Position numbers and translations under genes: made by a program
DNA from: Prochlorococcus sp. AG-424-P18
GTDB lineage: Bacteria; Cyanobacteriota; Cyanobacteriia; PCC-6307; Cyanobiaceae
Reading direction: 5' to 3'
DNA: 64,000 nucleotides
Assembly (NCBI GenBank): GCA_003213235.1
Contig: QCNJ01000007.1
Span: 1-64,000, forward strand
Shown: positions 28,757-38,908 of the stretch, one piece after another
Numbering within the stretch: the stretch's first letter is position 1
Layout of the letters: every line of letters starts with the position of its first letter
Notes under the pieces: generated by a model
Databases searched by the model: none
What the model was told of the DNA's origin: nothing
The model's input: only the letters and a program-made list of their open reading frames with translations

Positions 28757-29935
28757 ATGTGTCCAGTCACAGCAGAATCTAAGAATTCCAACCCCAGCTC
28801 AAGAAAAAAGATTAACAAAAAAATTAATACAAATTTAGAAACAGTAACTGAAGAAGATAGTAATAATAATAAGAATTTACAGACATCCTCGGCGTTTAAC
28901 GAAAGCAGTATTGAAAATACTAACGAATTTAGTGATTCTGAAGAAGAAGATAAAGGGCTTGGGAATGTAAAACTTGGCCCAAAAGGAATCTACACTGAAG
29001 ATTCAATAAGAGTTTATCTCCAAGAAATTGGAAGAATTAGACTTTTAAGACCAGACGAAGAAATTGAACTTGCAAGAAAAATTGCTGATTTACTCCAATT
29101 AGAAGAACTGGCAACTCAATATGAGTCAGAAAAAGGGCATTTCCCATCAGTTAGAGAATGGGCCGAGTTAATAGATATGCCTCTTCCCAAATTTAGAAGA
29201 AGACTTCTTTTAGGAAGGAGAGCTAAAGAAAAAATGGTTCAATCTAATTTAAGATTAGTTGTTTCCATTGCTAAGAAATATATGAATAGAGGTTTATCAT
29301 TTCAAGATTTAATCCAAGAGGGAAGCTTGGGTCTAATTAGGGCGGCGGAAAAATTTGACCATGAAAAAGGTTATAAGTTCTCTACATACGCAACTTGGTG
29401 GATTCGCCAAGCCATCACAAGAGCAATTGCGGACCAAAGTAGAACTATTAGATTGCCAGTTCACTTATACGAGACAATATCCAGAATTAAAAAAACTACA
29501 AAAGTTCTTAGCCAAGAATTTGGCAGGAAACCTAGTGAAGAAGAAATCGCTGAGAGTATGGAAATGACAATTGAAAAATTAAGATTTATAGCTAAAAGTG
29601 CTCAACTTCCTATTTCATTAGAAACTCCAATAGGGAAAGAGGAAGACTCAAGACTCGGAGACTTTATAGAGGCTGATATAGAAAATCCAGAGCAAGATGT
29701 TTCTAAAACTTTATTAAGAGAAGATTTAGAAGGAGTATTAGCCACCCTAAGTCCAAGAGAAAGAGATGTTCTCAGATTGAGATATGGAATTGATGATGGA
29801 AGAATGAAAACTCTTGAAGAAATTGGTCAGATTTTTGATGTGACGAGAGAAAGAATTAGACAGATAGAAGCAAAAGCCTTAAGAAAACTTAGACATCCAA
29901 ATCGAAATGGGGTTTTAAAAGAATATATAAAATAA
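28757..29935 (+). CDS. rpoD: Principal RNA polymerase sigma factor
   Basis: A 392-residue group 1/2 sigma-70 factor. After an acidic, Asn/Ser-rich N-terminal stretch of about 70 residues come region 1.2 ([12 protein letters not shown]), region 2 with [22 protein letters not shown] and the -10-reading [14 protein letters not shown], region 3, and region 4.2 with [20 protein letters not shown] at the C-terminus. The full set of regions and the strong ribosome binding site suit the housekeeping sigma, although cyanobacteria have several close group 2 paralogues. It is followed by hemC after 96 bases. Confidence 0.93.
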   Translation: MCPVTAESKNSNPSSRKKINKKINTNLETVTEEDSNNNKNLQTSSAFNESSIENTNEFSDSEEEDKGLGNVKLGPKGIYTEDSIRVYLQEIGRIRLLRPDEEIELARKIADLLQLEELATQYESEKGHFPSVREWAELIDMPLPKFRRRLLLGRRAKEKMVQSNLRLVVSIAKKYMNRGLSFQDLIQEGSLGLIRAAEKFDHEKGYKFSTYATWWIRQAITRAIADQSRTIRLPVHLYETISRIKKTTKVLSQEFGRKPSEEEIAESMEMTIEKLRFIAKSAQLPISLETPIGKEEDSRLGDFIEADIENPEQDVSKTLLREDLEGVLATLSPRERDVLRLRYGIDDGRMKTLEEIGQIFDVTRERIRQIEAKALRKLRHPNRNGVLKEYIK

Positions 29936-30031
29936 AAAAAGTTAAGTATAATTTTTAGCTTTAGAAACTTGCAAAAGAATAGCTTAAAATAGATTGAACT
30001 TTATTTTAATTCAAATTCAAAATAATATTTA

Positions 30032-30982
30032 ATGACTAATTTTAAGCTGAAAATAGCTAGTAGAAGAAGTAAACTAGCAATGGTTCAAACTTTGTGGGTT
30101 AAAGATCAACTAGAAAAGAATATTCCCAACTTAGAGGTATCTATAGAAGCGATGGCAACTCAAGGTGACAAAATCCTAGATGTAGCCCTAGCAAAAATAG
30201 GCGACAAAGGCTTATTTACAAAAGAGCTTGAAGCACAAATGCTCATAGGCCATGCAGATATAGCAGTACATTCTCTAAAAGATTTACCAACCAATTTGCC
30301 TAATGGCCTTAAATTAGGATGCATTACAAAAAGGGAGGATCCTGCAGATGCTTTAGTAGTAAACAAACAAAATGACTGTTATAAATTAGAAAACTTTCCT
30401 GAAGGTTCGATTGTTGGAACAAGCTCCCTAAGAAGGCTTGCACAATTAAGAAATAAGTACCCACATCTTGTTTTCAAAGATATCAGGGGAAATGTTATTA
30501 CAAGAATTGAAAAATTAGATGCAGGAGAATTTGATTGTATAATTCTTGCGGCCGCTGGTTTAAAGAGATTAGGTTTTGAATCAAGAATTCACCAGATTAT
30601 CCCAAGTGAAGTTTCCCTTCATGCCGTTGGCCAAGGAGCACTAGGCATAGAATGTAAATCTGATGATAAAAAAGTTTTAGAAATTATAAATATCTTAGAA
30701 GATAAACCCACCAGTCAAAGATGTCTAGCAGAAAGGGCTTTTTTAAGAGAGCTTGAAGGTGGATGCCAAGTCCCAATAGGTGTGAATAGTAAAATTCAGA
30801 ATGAACAACTTTGCCTTACTGGTATGGTTGCATCTCTTGATGGAGAAAGGCTTATTAAAGATCAATATATTGGCAATATTAATGATCCCGAAGAAGTAGG
30901 CAAAGAATTAGCTAAAAAATTAAAGCAGCAAGGTGCCGAAGAAATACTAAACGAAATATTTGAAAAATTTAGAGAAAAATAA
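30032..30982 (+). CDS. hemC: Hydroxymethylbilane synthase (porphobilinogen deaminase)
   Basis: A 316-residue enzyme that joins four porphobilinogens into hydroxymethylbilane, the common precursor of heme, chlorophyll and corrinoids. Family features: [12 protein letters not shown] at the N-terminus, KDLPT, the GTSSLRR motif, and GGCQVPIGV, which holds the cysteine that carries the dipyrromethane cofactor. Length is normal. It converges on the second pyrophosphatase gene with six bases between. Confidence 0.97.
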   Translation: MTNFKLKIASRRSKLAMVQTLWVKDQLEKNIPNLEVSIEAMATQGDKILDVALAKIGDKGLFTKELEAQMLIGHADIAVHSLKDLPTNLPNGLKLGCITKREDPADALVVNKQNDCYKLENFPEGSIVGTSSLRRLAQLRNKYPHLVFKDIRGNVITRIEKLDAGEFDCIILAAAGLKRLGFESRIHQIIPSEVSLHAVGQGALGIECKSDDKKVLEIINILEDKPTSQRCLAERAFLRELEGGCQVPIGVNSKIQNEQLCLTGMVASLDGERLIKDQYIGNINDPEEVGKELAKKLKQQGAEEILNEIFEKFREK

Positions 30983-30988
30983 AATTAC

Positions 30989-31579
30989 TTAATTTACTAA
31001 TTTAGGATCAATTTCTTTTTTGTATCTCTCTTCACAATCTTTAATCACTTTAACCGCTTCTTCTATCCCAAAAAAACCATTGACGGTACATGTTCCTGGT
31101 TTTTTTAGATCTTTGTAGTGCTCCCAATAATACTTTGTTTCTTTTAACCAATGATCTCCAAGGTCTTCATAACTTGAGATATGATCCATTCTTTTATCAT
31201 CTGCGAGAACCGCTATTACCTTATCATCGACCTCTCCACCATCATCAAATTTCATCACCCCAATAATCCTTGCTTCCACAATAGATCCGGGTATCAATGG
31301 CTCAGTTACCCCAACAATTTCTACATCAAGCGGATCTCCATCTTCATCCCATGTCCTTGGAATACATCCATAAGCAAAAGGATACGCAAGTGATGAATAA
31401 CCTACCCTATCAAGTTTAAGATGGCCCGTTTCTGTAATTAATTCATATTTATTTATGGTATTAGAGTTCAATTCAACAATAGTGTTTATTATTGTATTTG
31501 AGCTATCAGTGAAAGCATTTAGTATGTGCAATAAATTTGGGGTAACCCTGCTTGGGGGCTGATTTAGATTTGCCATCAA
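30989..31579 (-). CDS. ppa: Inorganic pyrophosphatase, family I, intact active site
   Basis: A 196-residue family I soluble pyrophosphatase that removes pyrophosphate from biosynthesis. Unlike the copy at 15692, it keeps the full D80-G-D82-P-L-D85 motif, D113, D118, K120 and the Y155-K156 pair, as well as E36, K44 and E46. An N-terminal extension of about 20 residues precedes the family core. It is therefore the better candidate for the cell's working enzyme. A start at the second Met would shorten it by one residue. Confidence 0.95.
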   Translation of the reverse strand: MMANLNQPPSRVTPNLLHILNAFTDSSNTIINTIVELNSNTINKYELITETGHLKLDRVGYSSLAYPFAYGCIPRTWDEDGDPLDVEIVGVTEPLIPGSIVEARIIGVMKFDDGGEVDDKVIAVLADDKRMDHISSYEDLGDHWLKETKYYWEHYKDLKKPGTCTVNGFFGIEEAVKVIKDCEERYKKEIDPKLVN

Positions 31580-31639
31580 GAAATTATTTTTGTTTATCTT
31601 ACATCCTCACACCTAACCAAATTCTTTAAAAGTAATGTT

Positions 31640-33145
31640 TCAGCAAAAATCATTTATTTTAGACCTTAAATGATTAATAAAATAGTTTGGCGTTAGTTCT
31701 TCATTAGTTACAGCTCTTACCAACTCCATACAATTAACTGATCTGCCATATTTATGTATATTATTTTTTAACCAAAAGATGATCTTTTGATATTCACCAT
31801 TTTCAATTAAGTTGTCAATTAAACCTATGTCTCTTTCCATTTGAGAAGATATTTGCGCACTGATAACATGTCCTAACAAATATGAGGGGAAATATCCAAA
31901 CGCCCCTTCACTCCAATGAACATCTTGAAGACAACCTTCTGAATCATTAGATGGTTTAATTCCTAGGAGTTCATCATATCTTTTATTCCATTCTGTTGGA
32001 ATATCTTCAGCAGGTAACCCTCTTTCAATTAAATCTATTTCAAGTTCGGTTCTTATTAATATGTGTAAGCCATAAGTCAATTCATCCGCTTCGACTCTAT
32101 TTAATCCTGCTTCCAAATGATTAATAGATTTCCATAGTTCTAAATTATTATTAAGAGAACATCCAGCCGAAACAAATTTGTTAAAAAATCTTTTTGAAAA
32201 AGATTTGGATTTAACTATTCTATTTTCCCAAAATAAAGATTGACTTTCATGAATACCCATAGAGGTTGCTTGACCTAAAGGCCAAGCAAACCATTGATGA
32301 CTTTGAGATGGCAACCCCTGCTCATAAATAGAATGACCCCACTCATGCGCAGTTGCTAAAAAACTTGATAATGGTTCACCTTCAACAATTCTTGTCGTAA
32401 TCCTGTAATCATTAGGCCCTAATGTAATCGAAAAAGGATGGGGAGATTTACCAACAACAACTAGATCTGTATCTCTCCCAAACTCATCAAGTAATTGAGA
32501 ACATAAATTATGTTGAGATTCTGGGCTCAAATCCCAGCGATATTTCTTAGGTTTATTAATACCTCTAATCAACTCTGGGAGAGTGTCTTTCAAAGGCTGA
32601 AACATTTTATCCAGCCACTTAAAAGTTAATTCAGGCTCAAAGGGTTGGGCTAAAGTTTCCCATGGTGAATATTGATCTGATATTTGTTTTGCCTCTTCAA
32701 TCCGCAATTTAACTAATTCTTCAAAAAAAGGAAGAAAAATTTTAAAATCTGACTTTTCCTTAGCTTCTTGCCAACTTTCATACCCTTTAGATTTTGCCTT
32801 TGCTAGAGACTCAACTAATTTAGGATCTAAATTTCTTTCTCTATTAAATTCCTTCAATAAAAGACTAATATTTCTTTCTTTATCTTTTATGAAAAGTTGA
32901 TTATCGGAATTTCGTTCAATATCTGCTAGTTCATTTTTAGCAGATTGTATTAAATTAGAAAATTCCTCGGAAGAATTTCTTTCATGCAATACTTTTGCAA
33001 TATAAGTAAGTTGTTCAGACCTCCAAGAAGCACCTTTCTTTGGCATTCCAGTATTCTGATCCCAATAAAGTGTATTTTGGATTGAACCTAATATTTGTGT
33101 TTCTTTAAGGTAAGCACCCAGCTTATTCCAATGAGTTTCAGCCAA
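31640..33145 (-). CDS. M32-family metallocarboxypeptidase (Taq type)
   Basis: A 501-residue carboxypeptidase of peptidase family M32. The zinc motif HEWGH is at 267-271 and the third-ligand region HESQSLFWEN follows near 299, with the family's IRTELE segment further on. These enzymes trim C-terminal residues from peptides in the cytoplasm. Length agrees with the Thermus aquaticus type. It diverges from yjbQ with about 108 bases between. Confidence 0.95.
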   Translation of the reverse strand: MAETHWNKLGAYLKETQILGSIQNTLYWDQNTGMPKKGASWRSEQLTYIAKVLHERNSSEEFSNLIQSAKNELADIERNSDNQLFIKDKERNISLLLKEFNRERNLDPKLVESLAKAKSKGYESWQEAKEKSDFKIFLPFFEELVKLRIEEAKQISDQYSPWETLAQPFEPELTFKWLDKMFQPLKDTLPELIRGINKPKKYRWDLSPESQHNLCSQLLDEFGRDTDLVVVGKSPHPFSITLGPNDYRITTRIVEGEPLSSFLATAHEWGHSIYEQGLPSQSHQWFAWPLGQATSMGIHESQSLFWENRIVKSKSFSKRFFNKFVSAGCSLNNNLELWKSINHLEAGLNRVEADELTYGLHILIRTELEIDLIERGLPAEDIPTEWNKRYDELLGIKPSNDSEGCLQDVHWSEGAFGYFPSYLLGHVISAQISSQMERDIGLIDNLIENGEYQKIIFWLKNNIHKYGRSVNCMELVRAVTNEELTPNYFINHLRSKINDFC

Positions 33146-33253
33146 AGATTTAAATGGGAATTAAATTTATCTTAAGATAAAAATTTTAATGTCTGCAGTA
33201 AAACATGCATCTTTATCCATAATAGGATATTGATTAATTAAGTCTTAACTTAT

Positions 33254-33709
33254 ATGGAACAAATATTTTCAAAATTAAATTTCACAACCCATGGCGAGGG
33301 TTTTATTGATATCACATATGATTTAAATTTATGTGTTGAAAAAAATAATTTTCATTCCGGAATTTTAAATTTAACTTCACTTCATACAAGTTGCAGTTTA
33401 ACTATTAATGAGAACGCAGATCCAAATGTACTAAGGGACCTAAAAAAGTATATGCAATCGATAGTTCCCTATGATTCCTACTTAACCTTATCAAAAAATA
33501 GAGAAGAAATATCCTATAAACATTATCAAGAAGGGGCTGACGATATGCCAGCACATATTAAAACATCCCTATCAAACACTTGTTTATCTTTGAGTTTTCA
33601 AAACGGGAAAATTATGCTTGGCACATGGCAAGCAGTATATTTATGGGAACATCGATTTGATCAAAAGGAAAGAATCATTAATGTACATATAATTGGTGAG
33701 AAAAAGTAA
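33254..33709 (+). CDS. YjbQ-family (UPF0047) protein
   Basis: A 151-residue UPF0047 protein with the conserved HTSCSLTINENADP segment and the C-terminal LGTWQAVYLWEHR signature, plus DDMPAHIK. The family forms trimers and weak thiamin-phosphate-synthase activity has been reported for some members; the natural role is not settled. Length is normal. It is followed by the pterin dehydratase and CobW genes on the same strand with gaps of 36 and 29 bases. Confidence 0.9.
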   Translation: MEQIFSKLNFTTHGEGFIDITYDLNLCVEKNNFHSGILNLTSLHTSCSLTINENADPNVLRDLKKYMQSIVPYDSYLTLSKNREEISYKHYQEGADDMPAHIKTSLSNTCLSLSFQNGKIMLGTWQAVYLWEHRFDQKERIINVHIIGEKK

Positions 33710-33745
33710 GTTATTTATAATGTAATAAGTCAGATTTCTTATTTA

Positions 33746-34036
33746 ATGGAACCCTATCTTTTGCAAGATGAAGAATTGAATGAATTAGTTGTCAAAATAC
33801 CTGGCTGGGAAATTAAATCTAAACAAATCCAAAGAGAATTTAACTTCGCTAATTTTGTTGAAGCCTTTGCTTTTATGACTAAGGTTGCTTTAATCTGTGA
33901 AAAATATAATCATCATCCTAACTGGGAGAATGTTTATGCAAAAGTAATAATTAAATTAAATACACATGATCTAGGAGGTATTACGAATCTGGATCAAACA
34001 TTAGCTTCGGAAATCAACAAAATTTTCGATCAATAA
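33746..34036 (+). CDS. Pterin-4a-carbinolamine dehydratase
   Basis: A 96-residue PCD/DCoH protein. The substrate-binding motif is present as EKYNHHPNW (two histidines) followed by IKLNTHDLGGIT. In animals the family recycles tetrahydrobiopterin; in cyanobacteria, which lack most such hydroxylases, it may act in folate-type pterin metabolism or as a RuBisCO-assembly-like relative. The short length is typical of the stand-alone enzyme. Confidence 0.93.
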   Translation: MEPYLLQDEELNELVVKIPGWEIKSKQIQREFNFANFVEAFAFMTKVALICEKYNHHPNWENVYAKVIIKLNTHDLGGITNLDQTLASEINKIFDQ

Positions 34037-34065
34037 AAAAATAAACTTATTTTCAACTATTCAAA

Positions 34066-35112
34066 ATGTCTAAAAATTTATTGCCAGTTACTATTATTAG
34101 TGGATTTTTAGGTTCTGGCAAAACTACACTTCTAAATCATATTTTAAAAAATCAAGTTGGTATTAAAACAGCTGTTTTAGTCAACGAATTTGGAGAAATC
34201 GGAATAGATAATGACTTAATAATAGAAGGCTCAGAAGATATGATCGAATTAAATAATGGATGTATATGTTGCTCTATCAATGGCGAATTATTAAATACCG
34301 TATCCAAAGTTTTAGATAGAGCTGAAAAATTAGACTATTTGGTTGTTGAAACAACTGGATTAGCAGATCCATTACCAGTAGCCATGACTTTTGCAGCTGG
34401 TGATCTTAGAGAAAAAGTAAGATTAGATTCGATAATCACTGTCATTGATGGAGAAAATTTTGATTTTGAAATTAGTAATACAAGTGTCGCCTATTCTCAG
34501 ATTTTATATGGAGATATCCTTCTCCTAAATAAATGTGATTTAGTCAACGAAAAACATTTAAAGAAAGTCGAAAAATTTATAAATCAAATAAAAAAAGAAC
34601 CAAGGATATTGAGATCAACCAATAGTGAAGTTGGATTACAAACAATAATGAGTGTAGGTCTATTTGAAACAGATACTTTTAAATTCGATAAGGATAAAGA
34701 AGATTTAGAAGACAATTCCCACGATTACTCTTCTCATTCCCACAATCACTCTTCTCATTCCCACGATCACTCTTCTCATTCCCACGATCACTCTTCTCAT
34801 TCCCACGATTTGAATAATAATATAGAGGGTTTTACATCAGTTTCTTATGAGACATTTGAACCATTCTCCTTAAGGAAGTTTCAATATTTCTTAGATAATC
34901 AAATCTCACAAAATGTATTTAGGGCGAAAGGAATATTATGGTTTATGGAAAGTGATAGAAAACACATTTTTCACCTATCTGGAAAACGATTTTCTCTAGA
35001 TGATGAAGAATGGACAAAAGAAAAATCTAACAAGATAGTATTAATTGGTAAAAACTTAGATCATCAAACTATTAAGAAACAACTTTCATCATGTAGATTT
35101 AGTACAGATTAG
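34066..35112 (+). CDS. CobW/COG0523-family GTPase metallochaperone with His-rich repeat
   Basis: A 348-residue G3E-family GTPase. Walker A GSGKTT is at 16-21, the metal-binding CXCC motif at C66-C68-C69 (GCICC), and a CobW C-terminal domain follows from about 260. Between them, residues about 218-248 carry a histidine-rich region made of repeated SHDHSSH units, encoded by a 21-base tandem repeat. The family hands metals, usually zinc, to client proteins; a cobalt role is possible too. No target gene is adjacent. It lies after the pterin dehydratase and before an ABC permease. Confidence 0.92.
   Translation: MSKNLLPVTIISGFLGSGKTTLLNHILKNQVGIKTAVLVNEFGEIGIDNDLIIEGSEDMIELNNGCICCSINGELLNTVSKVLDRAEKLDYLVVETTGLADPLPVAMTFAAGDLREKVRLDSIITVIDGENFDFEISNTSVAYSQILYGDILLLNKCDLVNEKHLKKVEKFINQIKKEPRILRSTNSEVGLQTIMSVGLFETDTFKFDKDKEDLEDNSHDYSSHSHNHSSHSHDHSSHSHDHSSHSHDLNNNIEGFTSVSYETFEPFSLRKFQYFLDNQISQNVFRAKGILWFMESDRKHIFHLSGKRFSLDDEEWTKEKSNKIVLIGKNLDHQTIKKQLSSCRFSTD
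34717..34809 (+). repeat. 21-bp tandem repeat, four copies plus 9 bp
   Basis: The unit tcccacgatcactcttctcat starts at 34717, 34738, 34759 and 34780, with a partial copy at 34801-34809. Copies 3 and 4 are identical; copy 1 differs by one base (gattac) and copy 2 by one base (aatcac). Each unit is in frame and adds one SHDHSSH block to the CobW-type protein, so copy number can change without breaking the gene. Confidence 0.95.
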
Positions 35113-35141
35113 TTGTTAACAAATTAGGGTTTAATTAATTT

Positions 35142-36680
35142 TTGAAAATACTTATTAAAGGATTTAAAAAAGCATTAACCGAATTAAAACTTTTTTATTT
35201 TACTTCGTTTATTGTCGCACTTTTAGTAATCATTCCAATTTCCAATTTTCTTCTTGAGGGAGTCCAATATGTTGTAAGTGGGAATTTTTCATTAGGCATT
35301 GCTGGAGGAGAAGAGGTATTAGAAACTTTAAAAGTTTTAGTACTAACAAGTTTTTTTGGAGGAGGATTAGGCACTTTAAATGGATGGTTACTTTCAAATT
35401 GTGATTTTAAGTTCAGAAAAGTTCTCCGTATTTGTCAGCTCATTCCACTAGCCGCCCCAGCATACCTAATAACAGCTGTTTTGCAGGATTTAGGAAGTAT
35501 TTTTGGGTATCAAGTAACCGGTTTATGGTGGGGTGTATTGATACTTTCAATTTCTACTTACCCATATGTATTCATTCTTGCTAACGAAAGTTTTAATAAA
35601 TTTGGAGTTAATCAAATAAATGCTAGTAGAGGATTAGGAGTTGGGCCATGGCGGAGCTTCTTTAAAATCGCTTTCCCAATGGCGTTACCAGCATTAATAA
35701 CAGGAATAAGTTTAATGTGTATGGAAGTAATGAATGAGTTGGGTACATTTGCATTATTAAATATTCCAAGTATTTCTACAGGCATAGCCGAAAATTGGAT
35801 AATTGAGGGTAATCCAAAAAGTGCTATTGGACTATCTTTGATAGCTTTATTAATAATTTTCACATTAATTATTTTTGAAAAATTCTCGAGAAGAAAATCC
35901 AAAAGGTGGAGTGAAAATCCTGCATCAAAAGACTCTCAAGGGTGGGAATTAAAAAAAACAAGAGCTCTTTTAGCAATAATAATATCTTTATTTCCTCCAA
36001 TTTTCTCTTTTGGAATTCCATGTTTTTGGGTTCTGCTCAATATCGATCAAATTCAAAAAGGGTTATCTATAGAATTACTTACACTATCGTTCAGGACAAT
36101 AAGTCTAGGATTTTTTACTGCATTAATAACGATGTTATTCTCTTTAATAATTTCCTTAGCAAGACGTCCAAATAAGAGCTTATTACTAGGACTAATAACA
36201 AACCTTGCGGGAATAGGTTATGCAATTCCAGGCACTGTTTTAGCTTTATCCCTAATAAGCATTTCTTCTCCAAAATTCAATTTCATTGCTATTTGCTTGC
36301 TAATTTGGGGTTATCTTGTTCGATTTCTAACTATTTCTAAGGGTTCTATTGATTCAAGTCTTGAGAGAATTTCTCCTAGTCTTGATGAAGCTGCACTTGG
36401 ACTAGGAGAGAATTGGCTTGGAATCATCAAAAGAATTCATCTACCTCTTCTTCAGGGACCAATATTCGTAGGATCACTTTTAGTTTTTGTAGACACGATA
36501 AAAGAATTACCCATAACCTTTATTTTGAGACCATTTGATTTTGATACATTATCTGTGAGGATATATCAATATGCTGGAGATGAAAGAATGGTAGAGGCGA
36601 TATTACCAGCTATTCTAATCATGATTTTAGGCCTTATTGCATCAATCAAATTGATACCAAGTTTAGAGAAAAAAAACTAA
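35142..36680 (+). CDS. ABC transporter permease, iron(III) type
   Basis: A 512-residue permease made of two fused binding-protein-dependent transport domains, each of about six helices, as in FutB/SfuB iron(III) permeases. The EAA loops can be seen as INASRGLGVGPWRSFFKIAFP (first half, about 160-180) and DEAALGLGENWLGIIKRIHLP (second half). The start is TTG at 35142. The matching binding protein and ATPase are not in this window. Substrate iron is inferred from the fused two-domain layout. Confidence 0.85.
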   Translation: MKILIKGFKKALTELKLFYFTSFIVALLVIIPISNFLLEGVQYVVSGNFSLGIAGGEEVLETLKVLVLTSFFGGGLGTLNGWLLSNCDFKFRKVLRICQLIPLAAPAYLITAVLQDLGSIFGYQVTGLWWGVLILSISTYPYVFILANESFNKFGVNQINASRGLGVGPWRSFFKIAFPMALPALITGISLMCMEVMNELGTFALLNIPSISTGIAENWIIEGNPKSAIGLSLIALLIIFTLIIFEKFSRRKSKRWSENPASKDSQGWELKKTRALLAIIISLFPPIFSFGIPCFWVLLNIDQIQKGLSIELLTLSFRTISLGFFTALITMLFSLIISLARRPNKSLLLGLITNLAGIGYAIPGTVLALSLISISSPKFNFIAICLLIWGYLVRFLTISKGSIDSSLERISPSLDEAALGLGENWLGIIKRIHLPLLQGPIFVGSLLVFVDTIKELPITFILRPFDFDTLSVRIYQYAGDERMVEAILPAILIMILGLIASIKLIPSLEKKN

Positions 36681-37633
36681 ATTCTTTTAGAAAGTTTTCT
36701 TATTAAGAAAGGTAGGCTTAAGAACAAATCTGCCGAGGTAGATATAAACCTAAAATAAACTAAGCTAATAAGAATTATATTTTGTGGAATACTTTTGCCC
36801 ACAAGTAAAAGGAGGCAAGCCTCAAAAACGCCAACTCCTCCTGGAGCTGCAGGGACTACCAAGCCTAAAGACCAGGACAAAGAAAAAATTACCAATAAAA
36901 ATATAATGTTCAGAGTATGACTCGCATAAAAAGTATTTAAGCAAATATAAAACCCAATAAATTTAGATAAAACAAATCCAATTTCAAAAAATAAAGCTCT
37001 AGTAGGGAAAAATGAAATTATATTTATTTTTTTTTTAAATTGGCCATTTGAATTTGGGATTCTCAAAACCTCAAATGCTTTTCCCTTAAGAGACCCTAAT
37101 CTTTTTAATATCAGAAAAATAAATTTTCTATTTAGGAATACCAAAGGAATAATTAAAAAAAAATAAAATGGTGAAAACAGCAATCCCATCGATGCCAAGA
37201 GAAAAGATCCGCTCAACATAAAATATGGTTCTATAAGTGTCGAATACAAAGCAATCTGAGGATTACTTATTTTTTTTATAAAATTAAATCTTTCAACAAA
37301 ATGCCAAACCCCTCCAGGAACGTACTTAAGAATATTGGTTAAAACATAAAAAGAGACTAGATTATTACTTTTAAATTCTTTCCCAAACCATTTAACAATA
37401 TATTTCCATGCATAAGCGTTTAGGTAGATGCTTAAAATACAAAATAAAAATGATAAAAATAGATTAATTCCATTTCTTTCTAAATTGACATCAAAAGAAA
37501 TTTGATCAATATTATCAAAAAAATAGATGCAAAAATAGGACAAGCTTGTAATAAAGAAAATAATCTTTAAACAGCCAAAATTAATATTTTTAAAGAACTT
37601 CGAATATTGTTTATTTCTTTTACTAAATCTCAT
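36677..37633 (-). CDS. YbhN/UPF0104-like membrane protein
   Basis: A 318-residue integral membrane protein with about seven to eight helices. The motif VPAAPGGVGVFEACLLLLVG near the C-terminus (about 255-275) is the signature of the UPF0104/LPG-synthase membrane-domain family. Function in cyanobacteria is unknown; relatives flip or modify lipids. Its start overlaps the end of larC by four bases (37630-37633), so the two are probably translated together; whether the functions are linked is not clear. Confidence 0.85.
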   Translation of the reverse strand: MRFSKRNKQYSKFFKNINFGCLKIIFFITSLSYFCIYFFDNIDQISFDVNLERNGINLFLSFLFCILSIYLNAYAWKYIVKWFGKEFKSNNLVSFYVLTNILKYVPGGVWHFVERFNFIKKISNPQIALYSTLIEPYFMLSGSFLLASMGLLFSPFYFFLIIPLVFLNRKFIFLILKRLGSLKGKAFEVLRIPNSNGQFKKKINIISFFPTRALFFEIGFVLSKFIGFYICLNTFYASHTLNIIFLLVIFSLSWSLGLVVPAAPGGVGVFEACLLLLVGKSIPQNIILISLVYFRFISTSADLFLSLPFLIRKLSKRI

Positions 37634-38856
37634 TTCCAGTTTTCAAATGCTCTAAAGTTCTCACTTGACTCTTTTATTTTTTTTCTTATTTCGTCAGATG
37701 ATATTTTATGCTCTTGTTGTATTCTCAAAACTTCATCATTTTCTGGTTTAATAGTTATTGATCCATCTGGTTTCATAGTCTGTTTAACTTTTATATTTCC
37801 AAAAGTCGTTGAACATTCTCCTCTCCTTCTAAGTAATATCCACCTAGATTGTGTTCTTTCACGAACTCCAATGGTATTGGAATAATCAAACCATAAGCGC
37901 CTAAATAATTCTTTTTTCTCTATTGGCAAAATTACTTGAATAGAAAATCCCATCCTATTTTTTTTCATATTAATAGCTTGATAAGATACGTCGTACGCCC
38001 CCTCAATTCTCAGTTTCTCTATAAAATTAGATATATCTTCGGGTGTTTGATCATCAATCCATGCTTCTTGAACAGATATCTCTTCACACTTTGGACTAAT
38101 TTGTTTATTCAAAGACGAATCCTCAAATGAATAAATTTTATAAACTCTCACCAAATTTGGGAATGGAAATTTTAGGTTACCAATTCCTACTCCATAAGAA
38201 TTAATAGAATATTTTGAAGGAGGTTGAAGATAATCGACTAAATTTGAAAGTAAAGCTATGCCTGTTGGTGTAGATAGTTCACCCTCTATTGAGTCAAAGC
38301 TTGATAAAACTTTAATATTTGTTTGTCTAATTAGCTCTATTACAGCAGGAGGTGGTACAGATAATTTTCCGTGTTCAGTTTGAATAAAACCTTTCCCCAA
38401 CATTGGTTCATTACAATAAACCTTATTTGGATTTAAGTAATTCAATGCAGCGCATACTCCTATAATATCCACTAATGAATCTATAGCTCCAATTTCATGA
38501 AAATGAACATCTTCACAACTAATGCCGTGAACTTTTCCTTCTGCACTTGCTAAGGATTCAAATACTTCATAAATTAATTGCTTAAATTTTTCTTCTAAGG
38601 GCCCATTTGCAATAAGTTCTTTAATACTTCTCCAAGTTCTTTTGATAGGACTACAACCAATACTCTCAACCTTTGCCTTTATCCCGCGGATTGAACAACT
38701 TTTTGATTCTTTAAACTCTAGATGAAATAAATCTTGTAATCCAAGATCTACAAGAGGTTGTTCAATGACTTTTTTAGGCACACCTAAATCATAAAAAGCT
38801 CCTAACAACATATCTCCAGAGATGCCTGGTGAACATTCAATTAAAACATCTTCCAT
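37630..38856 (-). CDS. larC: LarC-like (DUF111) nickel-insertion protein
   Basis: A 408-residue DUF111/LarC protein. It starts with ECSPGISGDMLLGAFYDLG (7-25) as in the family, has CEDVHFHEIGAIDSLVDI with metal-binding histidines near 123, and GVGIGNLKFPFPN near 225. LarC inserts nickel into the pincer cofactor of lactate racemase. I see no larA, larB or larE in the window, so another nickel role is possible. In some bacteria the gene needs a frameshift; here it is one open frame. The next gene downstream overlaps by four bases. Confidence 0.9.
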   Translation of the reverse strand: MEDVLIECSPGISGDMLLGAFYDLGVPKKVIEQPLVDLGLQDLFHLEFKESKSCSIRGIKAKVESIGCSPIKRTWRSIKELIANGPLEEKFKQLIYEVFESLASAEGKVHGISCEDVHFHEIGAIDSLVDIIGVCAALNYLNPNKVYCNEPMLGKGFIQTEHGKLSVPPPAVIELIRQTNIKVLSSFDSIEGELSTPTGIALLSNLVDYLQPPSKYSINSYGVGIGNLKFPFPNLVRVYKIYSFEDSSLNKQISPKCEEISVQEAWIDDQTPEDISNFIEKLRIEGAYDVSYQAINMKKNRMGFSIQVILPIEKKELFRRLWFDYSNTIGVRERTQSRWILLRRRGECSTTFGNIKVKQTMKPDGSITIKPENDEVLRIQQEHKISSDEIRKKIKESSENFRAFENWK

Positions 38857-38908
38857 AAATCTAAGATTTCTTGATTGGTAAAAGTGAGATAAAAATCAAC
38901 TTTTTATT

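Noticed and set aside
31601..31613. A catcctcacacc string resembling the core of the Yfr1 small RNA
   Set aside because: The core differs (catcctc rather than actcctc), and there is no stem-loop pair or terminator around it; it lies in the short ppa leader.
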